Below, piece by piece: positions 25,540 to 33,888 of a stretch of DNA of 64,000 nt. The stretch lies in assembly GCF_014646515.1 (NCBI RefSeq), contig NZ_BMNK01000018.1, forward strand, positions 148,156 to 212,155. The letters run 5' to 3'. The DNA is from Nonomuraea glycinis (GTDB lineage: Bacteria > Actinomycetota > Actinomycetes > Streptosporangiales > Streptosporangiaceae). Made by a program: the position numbers and the translations under genes. The notes below the pieces were generated by a model that searched no databases, was not told the origin of the DNA, and saw only the letters and a list, made by a program, of their open reading frames with translations. How positions within the stretch are numbered: position 1 is the stretch's first letter; every line of letters begins with the position of its first letter.

Positions 25540-26679
25540 ATGACGATGACACCTGACACGACGGCGAAAGCCACCGGACCGTCGACCGGGACCCCGAGCG
25601 GCACCGAGATCCGCCTGGACCGCGTCACGAAGGACTACGGGCTGGCGGCTCCCGCTGTCGACGACATCTCGCTGACGATCGAGCCCGGTGAGTTCATGAC
25701 GCTGCTCGGGCCGAGCGGCTCGGGCAAGACGACCACCCTGAACCTCATCGCCGGGTTCGAGACGCTCACCGCCGGCTCGATCGCGCTCAACGGGACCGAC
25801 GTGAGCGACGTGCCGCCGCACCGGCGCAACCTCGGCATGCTGTTCCAGAACTACGCGCTGTTCCCGCACCTGACGGTCGCGCAGAACGTCGCGTACCCGC
25901 TGCGCGAGCGCAAGGTCGGCAAGCGGGAGATCGCCAGGAAGGTCGCGGAGGTGCTCGAGCTGGTGCAGCTCACCGGGCGCGACGACAACCACCCCTCGCA
26001 GCTCTCCGGCGGGCAGCAGCAGCGGGTCGCGCTGGCCCGCGCGATCGTCTTCGAGCCCGAGGCGCTCCTGCTGGACGAACCGCTCGGCGCGCTCGACCGC
26101 AATCTGCGCTCAGCCCTGCAGACGGAGATCCGGCGGATCCATCGCGAGGTCGGGTCCACGTTCGTCTTCGTGACGCACGACCAGGAGGAGGCCATGAACC
26201 TCTCCGATCGCATCGCGCTGTTCAACAACGGGCGCATCGAACAGGTCGGCACGCCGCAGCAGCTGTACGCCGAGCCCGAGACCCTGTTCACGGCGAAGTT
26301 CCTGGGCGATTCCAACGTGTTCGAGCTCGGGGAGGCCGCCCTCGACGCGAACGTGGCGTGGGACGGCGAGAGCTGGGTCATCGATCCCGCCACCGTCGCC
26401 GCCCATCCCGGCGTGCGCGCGAGCAGCGCGGTCGTGGTGCGGCCGGAGGACGTCGAGGTGGCGGGCGGCCGCGACGACGTGCCCGCCGGCGCCAACGCCG
26501 TACGGGCGACCGTGCGCGACGTCGAGTACATGGGCTCGTACCGCACGCTGCTGCTGGCCATGGGCGAACGCGGGCTGCCCGGCCGTACCCGTGTCAGCCC
26601 GCTCCAGGGGGAGTACGCCATCGGCGACGACCTCGTGGCCTGGTGGCGGCCGCAGGCGCAGCGGATCGTCGCGGCCTGA
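25540..26679 (+). CDS. PotA-like ABC transporter ATP-binding protein
   Basis: 379 residues. Walker A GPSGSGKTTT (about residues 58-67), FQNYALFPHLTV, signature LSGGQQQRVALARA, Walker B LLLDEPLGALD, switch VTHDQEEAM. The C-terminal 130 residues form the TOBE-type regulatory domain (RPEDVEV, then AVRATVRDVEYMGSYRT). It drives the PotBC-like channel. AGGAAAG gives a good ribosome site. The 200 bases after it carry two operator-like elements before the binding-protein gene. Confidence 0.95.
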   Translation: MTMTPDTTAKATGPSTGTPSGTEIRLDRVTKDYGLAAPAVDDISLTIEPGEFMTLLGPSGSGKTTTLNLIAGFETLTAGSIALNGTDVSDVPPHRRNLGMLFQNYALFPHLTVAQNVAYPLRERKVGKREIARKVAEVLELVQLTGRDDNHPSQLSGGQQQRVALARAIVFEPEALLLDEPLGALDRNLRSALQTEIRRIHREVGSTFVFVTHDQEEAMNLSDRIALFNNGRIEQVGTPQQLYAEPETLFTAKFLGDSNVFELGEAALDANVAWDGESWVIDPATVAAHPGVRASSAVVVRPEDVEVAGGRDDVPAGANAVRATVRDVEYMGSYRTLLLAMGERGLPGRTRVSPLQGEYAIGDDLVAWWRPQAQRIVAA

Positions 26680-26707
26680 CCGAGGTCGATCGGGCCACTC
26701 GCCCTAT

Positions 26708-26722
26708 GTTCATATTGTGAAC
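26708..26722. promoter_or_regulatory. GTTCA-N5-TGAAC inverted repeat
   Basis: GTTCATATTGTGAAC, perfect 5-bp arms, just after the ATPase gene and 157 bases before the binding-protein start. The half-sites match those before the other units of the island. Confidence 0.65.
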
Positions 26723-26797
26723 TTACCGCCGCTTTCCGCGCACAAATAAGAACAATGCTGGGTGAAGCCCCTGTACGTGGCCGTTTGTGTCAGCTAA

Positions 26798-26835
26798 TGT
26801 TCACATATCGGGGATATGCAGTCGCATGGTGAACA
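26798..26835. promoter_or_regulatory. Long-spaced TGTTCAC...GTGAACA inverted repeat
   Basis: TGTTCAC (26798-26804) and GTGAACA (26829-26835), perfect 7-bp arms 24 bases apart, about 45 bases before the binding-protein ATG. Probably a second operator that gives this gene its own control. Confidence 0.6.
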
Positions 26836-26879
26836 AAATGGCTGACCGACTCGGCAGCATCCCATGAGAGGTAAGACAG

Positions 26880-27950
26880 ATGGCTCGATCAAGAACAGTC
26901 CTGGCGGGCGCCGGACTCACCGCGGCGGCGCTGCTGCTCGCCGCCTGCGGAGCCGGTGGCGACGCGGGCTCGGACGCGGCCGGCGGGGCGGTACGGCTCA
27001 CCTACGTCTCCTACGGCGGCTCCGGCCAGGACGCGCAGATCAAGGCGTTCCAGGAGCCCTACGCCGCCGCGCACCCCGACGTGACCTTCGTCAACTCGTC
27101 GCCGGCCGACATCGCCCAGGTGAAGGCGCAGGTGACCTCTGGCGTCGTCCAGTGGGACGTCGTCTCGGTGGCGCCCGCCGCGGCGACGCAGCACTGCGGC
27201 ACCCTGTTCGAGAAGCTCAGCTTCCCCGACCTGAAGGCCGATGACTTCGTCGCCAAGGCGATCGGCGAGTGCTACGTCGGCAACTTCGGCAACGCGAGTC
27301 CCTTCGCCTACAACGCCGACAAGTACCCGGACCCGGCGAAGGCGCCCCAGACGATCGAGGACTTCTTCGACACGGCGAAGTTCCCGGGCAAGCGGGGCGT
27401 CATCACCAACCTGCAGAACGGCATCCTGGAGTACCCGCTCCTCGCCGACGGCGTCGCGCCCGACAAGCTCTACCCGCTCGACGTCGACCGCGCCCTGAAG
27501 AAGTGGGACACCGTCCGCAAGGACACCATCTTCGCGCCGAACGTGGGCGCGCTGCAGCAGGCGGCCAGCTCCGGCCAGGTTGACATGTTCCTCCTGTCCG
27601 ACTCGCGCCTGATCGCGCTGCTGAACGAGAAGAAGAACATCAAGATCGTATGGGACACGACCGTGGTGTCGGTCAACGCGCTCGCCGTGCCGCTCGGCAC
27701 GAAGAACAAGGAGACCGCACAGGACTTCCTGCAGTCACTGGTGCAGCCCGAGCCGGTCGCCAAGATCACCGAGATGCTCGGGACCGTGCCGGTCAACCTC
27801 AAGGCCAAGCCGAACCTGACCGACAACGGCAAGCTCGTGGAGGCCTACGGGCCGGTGAACACCGGGGAGACCGTGGTCCAGGACGTCGACTGGTACGCCC
27901 AGAACTGGGACGCGGTCACGACTAAGCTCACCAACTGGCTAGTGGGTTGA
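26880..27950 (+). CDS. PotD-like substrate-binding lipoprotein
   Basis: 356 residues. Lipoprotein signal MARSRTVLAGAGLTAAALLL then LAACGAGG, lipobox Cys near residue 23. The mature chain begins VRLTYVSYGGSGQDAQIKAF, the opening strand of spermidine/putrescine-type binding proteins (extracellular family 1). It holds WDVVSVAPA in the hinge region and is full length. Placed after the PotBCA-like genes with its own operators, it probably defines the transporter specificity, which I cannot read. Confidence 0.93.
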   Translation: MARSRTVLAGAGLTAAALLLAACGAGGDAGSDAAGGAVRLTYVSYGGSGQDAQIKAFQEPYAAAHPDVTFVNSSPADIAQVKAQVTSGVVQWDVVSVAPAAATQHCGTLFEKLSFPDLKADDFVAKAIGECYVGNFGNASPFAYNADKYPDPAKAPQTIEDFFDTAKFPGKRGVITNLQNGILEYPLLADGVAPDKLYPLDVDRALKKWDTVRKDTIFAPNVGALQQAASSGQVDMFLLSDSRLIALLNEKKNIKIVWDTTVVSVNALAVPLGTKNKETAQDFLQSLVQPEPVAKITEMLGTVPVNLKAKPNLTDNGKLVEAYGPVNTGETVVQDVDWYAQNWDAVTTKLTNWLVG

Positions 27951-27996
27951 AAATTGGCTCACAGGCTTGCGTTGTCCACCCACCAAGTTCTCCATG

Positions 27997-28010
27997 TGAA
28001 CTAGAGTTCA
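27997..28010. promoter_or_regulatory. TGAAC-N4-GTTCA inverted repeat before the IclR gene
   Basis: TGAACTAGAGTTCA ends 4 bases before ATG 28014, overlapping the expected core promoter and leader. This position fits autorepression by the IclR protein. Confidence 0.7.
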
Positions 28011-28013
28011 GTC

Positions 28014-28796
28014 ATGGCGAACATTGAAGTGAGCGGCGACGGTTCCGGCTCCGATATCCAGGCGGTCCAGCGGGTCGGTCAGATCTGCTCACTCTTCGGT
28101 CCTCGCACGACCGAACTGACGGCAGCCGATGTGGCCGACCGGCTGGGACTGAACCGGACGACGGCGTACCGGTACTGCGCCTCGCTCGTCACGGCGGGCA
28201 TCCTCGAGCGCGGGCACCGCCGCGGCACCTTCGTCCTGGGCGGCCTGATGGTCCAGCTGGGGATACACGCCCTGGGACGGCGGCGCGTCGTCGAGATCGC
28301 GCCGCCGTACCTGGCGGAGCTGACCACCGCCGTCCGCATGACGACGGTGCTCGGCGTCTGGGGCGCACGCGGACCCGTCGTGGCGCTCGTCAACGAGGAC
28401 GTCAGCCGCACCCTCGTCGTCACGGTCCACGCCGGCACGCAACTCGACCTGAACTCGTCGCAGCTGCGCGTCTTCCTGGCCTGCAAGGACGAGCAGGCGT
28501 TCAAACTGGCCACGGAGGGCGTCTCGGACGCCAGGCGGGCCGAGCTGGAGGCGGGGGTCTACATGGCCCGGCGCAACGGCTACAGCATCACGAGTCACCC
28601 TGACGGCCTCTTCGCCGCAGCCGCGCCCGTCTACGACGAGCACGGAATCTGCGCCACCATCGGGCTGCTCGGAGCCGACCAGATGGCCGACCTGTCGCCC
28701 GGGTCGCCGGCCCTCACCAAGCTTCTCGACATCGCCACCACCCTCAGTGACGAACTGGGCGGTGCCCAAGAGAGGAAACGCGTTGCCGACCTATGA
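28014..28796 (+). CDS. IclR-family transcriptional regulator of the catabolic island
   Basis: 260 residues. N-terminal winged helix at about 15-75 (ELTAADVADRLGLNRTTAYRY). The C-terminal ligand domain at about 90-250 has the IclR features (VVEIAPPYLAELT, YSITSHPDGLFAAAAPVYD). It is embedded in the operon whose genes it probably controls, and a matching palindrome sits at its own start. The ligand is probably a pathway intermediate. The next start overlaps its end by 14 bases. Confidence 0.92.
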   Translation: MANIEVSGDGSGSDIQAVQRVGQICSLFGPRTTELTAADVADRLGLNRTTAYRYCASLVTAGILERGHRRGTFVLGGLMVQLGIHALGRRRVVEIAPPYLAELTTAVRMTTVLGVWGARGPVVALVNEDVSRTLVVTVHAGTQLDLNSSQLRVFLACKDEQAFKLATEGVSDARRAELEAGVYMARRNGYSITSHPDGLFAAAAPVYDEHGICATIGLLGADQMADLSPGSPALTKLLDIATTLSDELGGAQERKRVADL

Positions 28797-29760
28797 CGAG
28801 TTGGCCAAGGCCGAAATCGCCGGTTCGAGCTGGGAGGTCTTCGGACCCGGCGATCAACTGGGGACCGTCAACCTCCTGACCCCCGAGCGCGTGGCGGCGG
28901 CGGCCCGCCTGATCCGCACCGGCCACCGGTTCAACCTCGACTACGCGATCAACGCCTTCGAGCCGTACCCGACCGGGACCAGGCACCGGACCGAGCACCA
29001 CGTCTTCGCCAACAACGAGTTCCATCGCGACGACTGGCTCGACTCGTTCTACCTGCAGTCCACCTCACAACTCGACTCGCTGCGCCACATCGGGCATCCG
29101 CAGCACGGCTTCTACGGCGGGCTCGCGGCCGACGCCAACAACGAGGACTCGACGGTGCTCGGCATCCACAACTGGGCCGAGTCGGGGATCGCCGGCCGTG
29201 GCGTTCTGCTCGACATCCCGCGCTTCTTCGCCCTTGAGGGCCGGCCGTACGACTGCGAGCAGACGATCGCGCTCGACGACGTGACGCTCGACGCCGTCGC
29301 GCGCTCGCAGGGCGTCACCTGGCAGGGCGGCGACATGCTGCTGCTGCGCACCGGCTGGGCGGAGAACTACGTCGCGAAGTCGGTCGAGGAACGCGTCGAG
29401 TTCAACAAGCGCAACAAGTCCCCGGGGCTGGCCCAGCGGGAGTCGATCCTGCGCTGGCTCTGGGATCACGAGATCGCGCTCGTCGCGGGCGACAACCCGG
29501 CGGTCGAAGCCGACCCCGTGATCGAGTCCGACTTCCGGGACGCCGGCGACCGCCCCCCGGAGCGCGGCGTGGACCACAGCGGGATGCTGCACCGGCCCCT
29601 CATCGCGCTCCTCGGCATGGCGATGGGCGAGCTCTGGAAGCTCGACGACCTCGCCGCCGACTGCGCCGCCGACGGGATCTACGAGTTCTTCCTGACGTGC
29701 AAGCCGCTGAACCTCGTCGGCGGGGTGGGCTCGCCGCCGAACGCGCTCGCGTTCAAGTAG
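28783..29760 (+). CDS. Cyclase-family metal hydrolase
   Basis: 325 residues from TTG 28783, chosen because GAGAGGAAA lies just before it and an upstream start would run far into the IclR gene. It belongs to the cyclase/kynurenine-formamidase-like family: LDSLRHIGHPQHGFYGG carries metal-binding His, and NAGD-like acids follow (GDNPAVEAD). Members hydrolyse N-formyl amides, isatins or lactones. It probably opens a ring or amide in the pathway. Coupled to the regulator gene by overlap. Confidence 0.85.
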   Translation: MPTYDELAKAEIAGSSWEVFGPGDQLGTVNLLTPERVAAAARLIRTGHRFNLDYAINAFEPYPTGTRHRTEHHVFANNEFHRDDWLDSFYLQSTSQLDSLRHIGHPQHGFYGGLAADANNEDSTVLGIHNWAESGIAGRGVLLDIPRFFALEGRPYDCEQTIALDDVTLDAVARSQGVTWQGGDMLLLRTGWAENYVAKSVEERVEFNKRNKSPGLAQRESILRWLWDHEIALVAGDNPAVEADPVIESDFRDAGDRPPERGVDHSGMLHRPLIALLGMAMGELWKLDDLAADCAADGIYEFFLTCKPLNLVGGVGSPPNALAFK

Positions 29761-29762
29761 CG

Positions 29763-29792
29763 GACCTTCAGGGAGAAGACCTTCAGGAAGAA
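29763..29792. repeat. 15-bp tandem repeat x2, one mismatch
   Basis: GACCTTCAGGGAGAA (29763-29777) is followed by GACCTTCAGGAAGAA (29778-29792) in the 88-base gap between the cyclase and alcohol dehydrogenase genes. Most likely local slippage. Confidence 0.9.
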
Positions 29793-29848
29793 GTAGACGA
29801 CGTACGCCGCAGTCGTCGGGACATCGCCATCACCAGGGCAGGAGAACC

Positions 29849-31081
29849 ATGAAGTACGTCACGGCCGGGACACTCCGGCTCCCGGCGCGCATCCACTTCG
29901 GCTACGGGGCACGCGCGCAACTGAGCGAGGTGCTGCGTCCCAGCGGCCGCCGTGTGCTGGCGATCGTCGATCCGTTCCTGATCGAGACTCCGATCTTCCG
30001 GGAGACGATCACGAAGCTCGAGACCGACGGCTTCGACGTCGCCGTGCACAGTGACATCAGCCCGGAACTCCCCACCGCGTCGCTGGACGCCGCGGCGGCG
30101 TTCGCGCGGGAGTACGCGCCCGACGTCATCCTCGCCATCGGCGGCGGCAGCGCGCTGGACGCCGCGAAGCTGGTCGGCCTGCTCGCCACCCACGGCGGGC
30201 CGCTGAGCCGCTACTACGGGGAGAACCAGGTCCCGGGCCCTTCGCTGCCCCTGGTCGCCGTCCCCACCACCGCCGGAACCGGGTCGGAGGTGACCCCGGT
30301 CGCCGTGGTGTCCGACCCGGAGCACGAGATGAAGGTGGGGATCTCCAGCCCGTACCTGATCCCCACGGCCGCGATCGTCGATCCCGAGTTCACCCTCGGC
30401 GCTCCCCGGAGCGTGAGCGCGTACGCGGGCATCGACGCCCTCGTGCACGCGGTCGAGTCGTACACCGCGGCTCAGCTCGAACCGTCCTGGGACACCGCCC
30501 TTCCCGTCTTCACCGGCCGGAACGCGTTCACCGAGAGCATGGCGCTGCGCGCGGCGGAGCATCTCGGCGCCTCGCTGGCGGCGGCGGTCGGCGATCCCGG
30601 CGATCGCCGGGCGAGAGAGGAGGTCGCCTACGGCAGCCTGCTCGCCGGCGTCGCGTTCGGCGCCACCGGCACGCACCTCTCGCATGCCCTGCAGTACCCG
30701 ATCGGCGCGGCCACCAAGACGCCGCACGGGCTCGGCACCGGCCTGCTGCTCCCGTACGTGCTGCAGGCCTGTCTCGGCGACGCCGGGGTCGTCGAGCGGA
30801 TCGCCGCGGTCGGCGGCGCCCTCGGATCCACGGCGGCCACCGCGGACGGCAGGGCCCGGGACGCCATCTCCTCGATCGCGGCGCTCAACCGCGTGATCGG
30901 CGTGCCGGCGTCCCTTCAGGAGATCGGGATCACCCGGCCGCAACTCCCGCGCCTGGCCGAGCTGGCCTCGCGCTCCACGCGACTGGTCGCGATCGCGCCG
31001 ATCCCGGCGCCACCCGCCCTCCTGCTCGACATCCTCGAACACGCCTACACCGGACATCTCACCGGACGGAGCGACTCATGA
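29849..31081 (+). CDS. Iron-containing (group III) alcohol dehydrogenase
   Basis: 410 residues with AGGAGAA before the ATG. The nucleotide-binding region has IGGGSALDAAKL; PTTAGTGSEVTPV follows. Metal ligands are expected in the DALVHAVESYT and THLSHALQYP segments and in TPHGLG, all intact. The enzyme oxidises an alcohol, or reduces an aldehyde, with NAD(P). It overlaps the aldehyde dehydrogenase by 4 bases, so together they probably turn an alcohol into an acid within this pathway. A maleylacetate-reductase-like role is a less likely alternative. Confidence 0.93.
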   Translation: MKYVTAGTLRLPARIHFGYGARAQLSEVLRPSGRRVLAIVDPFLIETPIFRETITKLETDGFDVAVHSDISPELPTASLDAAAAFAREYAPDVILAIGGGSALDAAKLVGLLATHGGPLSRYYGENQVPGPSLPLVAVPTTAGTGSEVTPVAVVSDPEHEMKVGISSPYLIPTAAIVDPEFTLGAPRSVSAYAGIDALVHAVESYTAAQLEPSWDTALPVFTGRNAFTESMALRAAEHLGASLAAAVGDPGDRRAREEVAYGSLLAGVAFGATGTHLSHALQYPIGAATKTPHGLGTGLLLPYVLQACLGDAGVVERIAAVGGALGSTAATADGRARDAISSIAALNRVIGVPASLQEIGITRPQLPRLAELASRSTRLVAIAPIPAPPALLLDILEHAYTGHLTGRSDS

Positions 31082-32508
31082 CCTACCTCGCGGACCTCTT
31101 CATCGACGGCGAGTGGCGCCCCGGCGGCGGCGAGCGCTTCGACGTGATCGACCCCGCCGACCTGACCGTGATCGCCCGGTTCGCCGCCGCCACCGAGGAC
31201 GACTGCATGGCCGCCGTCGACGCGGCCGCGAACGCGCAGCAGAGCTGGGCGGCCACCGCGCCGAGGGAGCGGAGCGAGTTGCTCCGCTCCGCCTACGACG
31301 TGCTCACCGCCGAGGTCGAGCAGTTCGCCGAGATCATCGTGCGCGAGAACGGGAAGTCCTGGTCCGACGCGATCGGGGAGGCGAACTACGCCAAGGAGTT
31401 CTTCCGCTGGTTCGCCGAGGAGGCCGTGCGCATCCCCGGCGACTACCGTCTCTCACCGGCCGGGGACAAGCGCATCGTCGTCGACCGGCAGCCGATCGGC
31501 GTCTCCCTGCTGATCACCCCGTGGAACTTCCCCGCCGCCATGGCCACCAGGAAGCTCGCTCCCGCGCTGGCCGCCGGCTGCACGACCATTCTCAAACCGG
31601 CCAGGGAGACCCCGCTGACGGCGGCGTACATCGTCGAGGTACTGCGGCGCGTCGGCGTCCCCAGCGGCGTCGTGAACCTGGTGACGCCGGTGCCGACGGG
31701 CCCCCTCGTGGCCAAAATGATCAACAGGCCGGAGGTCCGGAAGCTCTCCTTCACCGGCTCCACCGAGGTCGGCCGCGACCTGCTGCACGCCTGCGCCGAC
31801 AGCGTGGTCAGCGCCTCGATGGAGCTCGGCGGCAACGCGCCGCTCATCGTGCTCCCCGGCGCCGACATGGACGTCACCGTCGAGGGGACGCTGCTGGCGA
31901 AGATGCGCAACGGCGGCGCGGCCTGCACCGCCGCCAACCGCATCTACGTGCACAGCTCGCGGCACGACGAGTTCGTCGAGCGGATGACCGCCGAACTGGC
32001 CGCCCTGTCCGTCGGCCCCGGCCTCGACCGCTCCCAGCAGGTCGGCGCGCTCGTCTCGACCACCGAACGCGACAAGGTCGCCGCACTCGTGGACACCGCC
32101 GTCGCCGAGGGCGCGACCCTCGTCCACGGCGGCACCTCCTCCGACAAGGGCGCCTTCTACGACGTCACCCTGCTGACAGATGTACGGCACGGGTCGAGCA
32201 TCACCTCGACCGAGATCTTCGGCCCGGTCGTGACCGTCGTGGCCTACGACGACGTCGACGAGGCGGTACGGATGGCGAACGACACCATCTACGGCCTGAT
32301 GGCGTACGTGTTCGGCGAGGAACGCGAGGCCATGGCCGTCGCCCGGCGGCTGGAGGCGGGCATGGTCGCGGTCAACCGGGGCGTGGTGAGCGACCCGGCG
32401 GCGCCGTTCGGCGGGGTGAAGCAGAGCGGGCTCGGCCGGGAGGGCGGCTCGGAGGGCATCCTCGAGTTCCTGGAGGAAAAGTACATCGCCCTGACCGCCC
32501 ACCCGTAG
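31078..32508 (+). CDS. NAD(P)-dependent aldehyde dehydrogenase (succinate-semialdehyde type)
   Basis: 476 residues. The catalytic Cys283 lies in GGAACTAANR, the base Glu249 in MELGGNAP, and the cofactor motif FTGSTEVGR is present. TPWNFPAAM and the ending FGGVKQSGLGREGG match succinate-semialdehyde dehydrogenases, though the aldehyde may differ. The last gene of the island; it converges with the patatin gene across 84 noncoding bases. Confidence 0.95.
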   Translation: MTYLADLFIDGEWRPGGGERFDVIDPADLTVIARFAAATEDDCMAAVDAAANAQQSWAATAPRERSELLRSAYDVLTAEVEQFAEIIVRENGKSWSDAIGEANYAKEFFRWFAEEAVRIPGDYRLSPAGDKRIVVDRQPIGVSLLITPWNFPAAMATRKLAPALAAGCTTILKPARETPLTAAYIVEVLRRVGVPSGVVNLVTPVPTGPLVAKMINRPEVRKLSFTGSTEVGRDLLHACADSVVSASMELGGNAPLIVLPGADMDVTVEGTLLAKMRNGGAACTAANRIYVHSSRHDEFVERMTAELAALSVGPGLDRSQQVGALVSTTERDKVAALVDTAVAEGATLVHGGTSSDKGAFYDVTLLTDVRHGSSITSTEIFGPVVTVVAYDDVDEAVRMANDTIYGLMAYVFGEEREAMAVARRLEAGMVAVNRGVVSDPAAPFGGVKQSGLGREGGSEGILEFLEEKYIALTAHP

Positions 32509-32592
32509 GCAGGCTGAGGACGACGACGGTTCGAGTGCACGGGTACGCACTGTCGGCCAGCGCATTCGATAGAGCGACCACGCCAAGTCTGA

Positions 32593-33888
32593 TCAGCCTG
32601 CGTGGGACTTGGCGCGGTCGAAGTAGGCGGAGACGGTCTTACGTGAGCGGGCGTTGATGTCCTTGACCAGGGCTGGGTCCGGTGTGAAGTCAAGGAGGGA
32701 GAGGCCCTCGGTGTCGAGAGCGATGGTGCGGTTGCGGTAAGCGCTCGTCACCTGGGACTCGCCGGTGCCGTAGAGCGCATACTGGCCCATGGCACCAAGA
32801 AAGCCGCCCAGGTTGTTGATCTCCAAGGTGGTGGGCGTGTCCAGACGCAGAGCGAGAGTTTGAGGCATGGGCATCTGTCCAGGGTCCGAGGGCTGGGGGC
32901 GGGGCTCCTCGTCGAACTCACGGAAGGGCAGGTTGTTCCAGACCCCTCCATCCACGTAGACACCGGGGGCGGGCCACGCTCCGGGGCGTTCCGGCTCAGT
33001 GAGGACGTACGGCTTGTAGATGTAGGGCAGGCTCATCGAGATTCGGATGGCGTCGGCTACAGGGAATTCTGAGGTGTGCTTCGCGGAGAAGATCTGGGTG
33101 AGCCCGGTCGACAGGTTGGCGCCGGTGACCAGAAGGTCCTTGCCCAGTTGCGTGCGAAGCTCGCCGAACGTCACGAACGAGCGGGCGATGCCGGAACGGT
33201 TCCTGAACTTGTTACCGATGAGCTGGTCGAACGTGTCCCGCGCGGCTTGACCGTGGAAGAGGCCCATGTCCCGGCCGAGGTAACCGATGTATTCGGGCCA
33301 GGAACTGAGGAGCAGCGGGACCGGCGGTTCGTCCTTGTGCGACTCCATCTCTTTCAGCAGGTCGTTGAGATTGCTTCGTGCCCAAGCCAGGCCGCCCACA
33401 TACAGAGCCGCCCCAACGGGACCGCACATGCCGTAGGCCAGCACCGCTCCCAAGGGCATGCCGATCCGCGTTCCGAGGGGGACCTGCTTCAGCTGCGCGA
33501 TCAGCTTCGTCTCGTCGGGTTCGTCTTTGACCTTCGTGTAGTGGGCGCCCACCTTGGGCACGAGCCGGTAGACGGGTGAGTCGAAGAAATCCGTGAACGA
33601 CGCGGCCCGCACGCCGCGGATCTTGTTGGGCGCCCGCATGAACATCTCTATTTCCTCGACGGTGTAGCCGAGGGTCAGGAGCAGTGCGGTGATGGCGCCC
33701 GCTGAGGAGCCGCCGAATCCGACCGGCATGACATCCCGGTCGTACAGCTCGGCCAGCGCGCCAAGGTAGGCGAAGCCCTTGCCGCCGCCGCCCTCGAACA
33801 CCAGGTAGGAGATCTCCTCGGGGAGGAGTTCCCGGTCCGGGGCTGGGCGCAGGGCCGGGACGCGGCCTGTCGGGCGCGGGCTGTTCAC
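32593..33888 (-). CDS. Patatin-like phospholipase
   Basis: 431 residues. Oxyanion glycines GGGGKG (33-38), nucleophile Ser62 in GGSSAG, and Asp313 in VDGGVW complete the Ser-Asp dyad of patatins, which cut membrane lipids. Residues about 143-169 are strongly hydrophobic (MPLGAVLAYG, then GAALYVGGLAW), unusual between Ser and Asp and possibly used to touch membranes. It overlaps the start of its partner gene's stop by 4 bases: the 879-residue protein is made first, then this one. The coupling suggests that the lipase is an effector kept or directed by that protein. Confidence 0.92.
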   Translation of the reverse strand: MNSPRPTGRVPALRPAPDRELLPEEISYLVFEGGGGKGFAYLGALAELYDRDVMPVGFGGSSAGAITALLLTLGYTVEEIEMFMRAPNKIRGVRAASFTDFFDSPVYRLVPKVGAHYTKVKDEPDETKLIAQLKQVPLGTRIGMPLGAVLAYGMCGPVGAALYVGGLAWARSNLNDLLKEMESHKDEPPVPLLLSSWPEYIGYLGRDMGLFHGQAARDTFDQLIGNKFRNRSGIARSFVTFGELRTQLGKDLLVTGANLSTGLTQIFSAKHTSEFPVADAIRISMSLPYIYKPYVLTEPERPGAWPAPGVYVDGGVWNNLPFREFDEEPRPQPSDPGQMPMPQTLALRLDTPTTLEINNLGGFLGAMGQYALYGTGESQVTSAYRNRTIALDTEGLSLLDFTPDPALVKDINARSRKTVSAYFDRAKSHAG

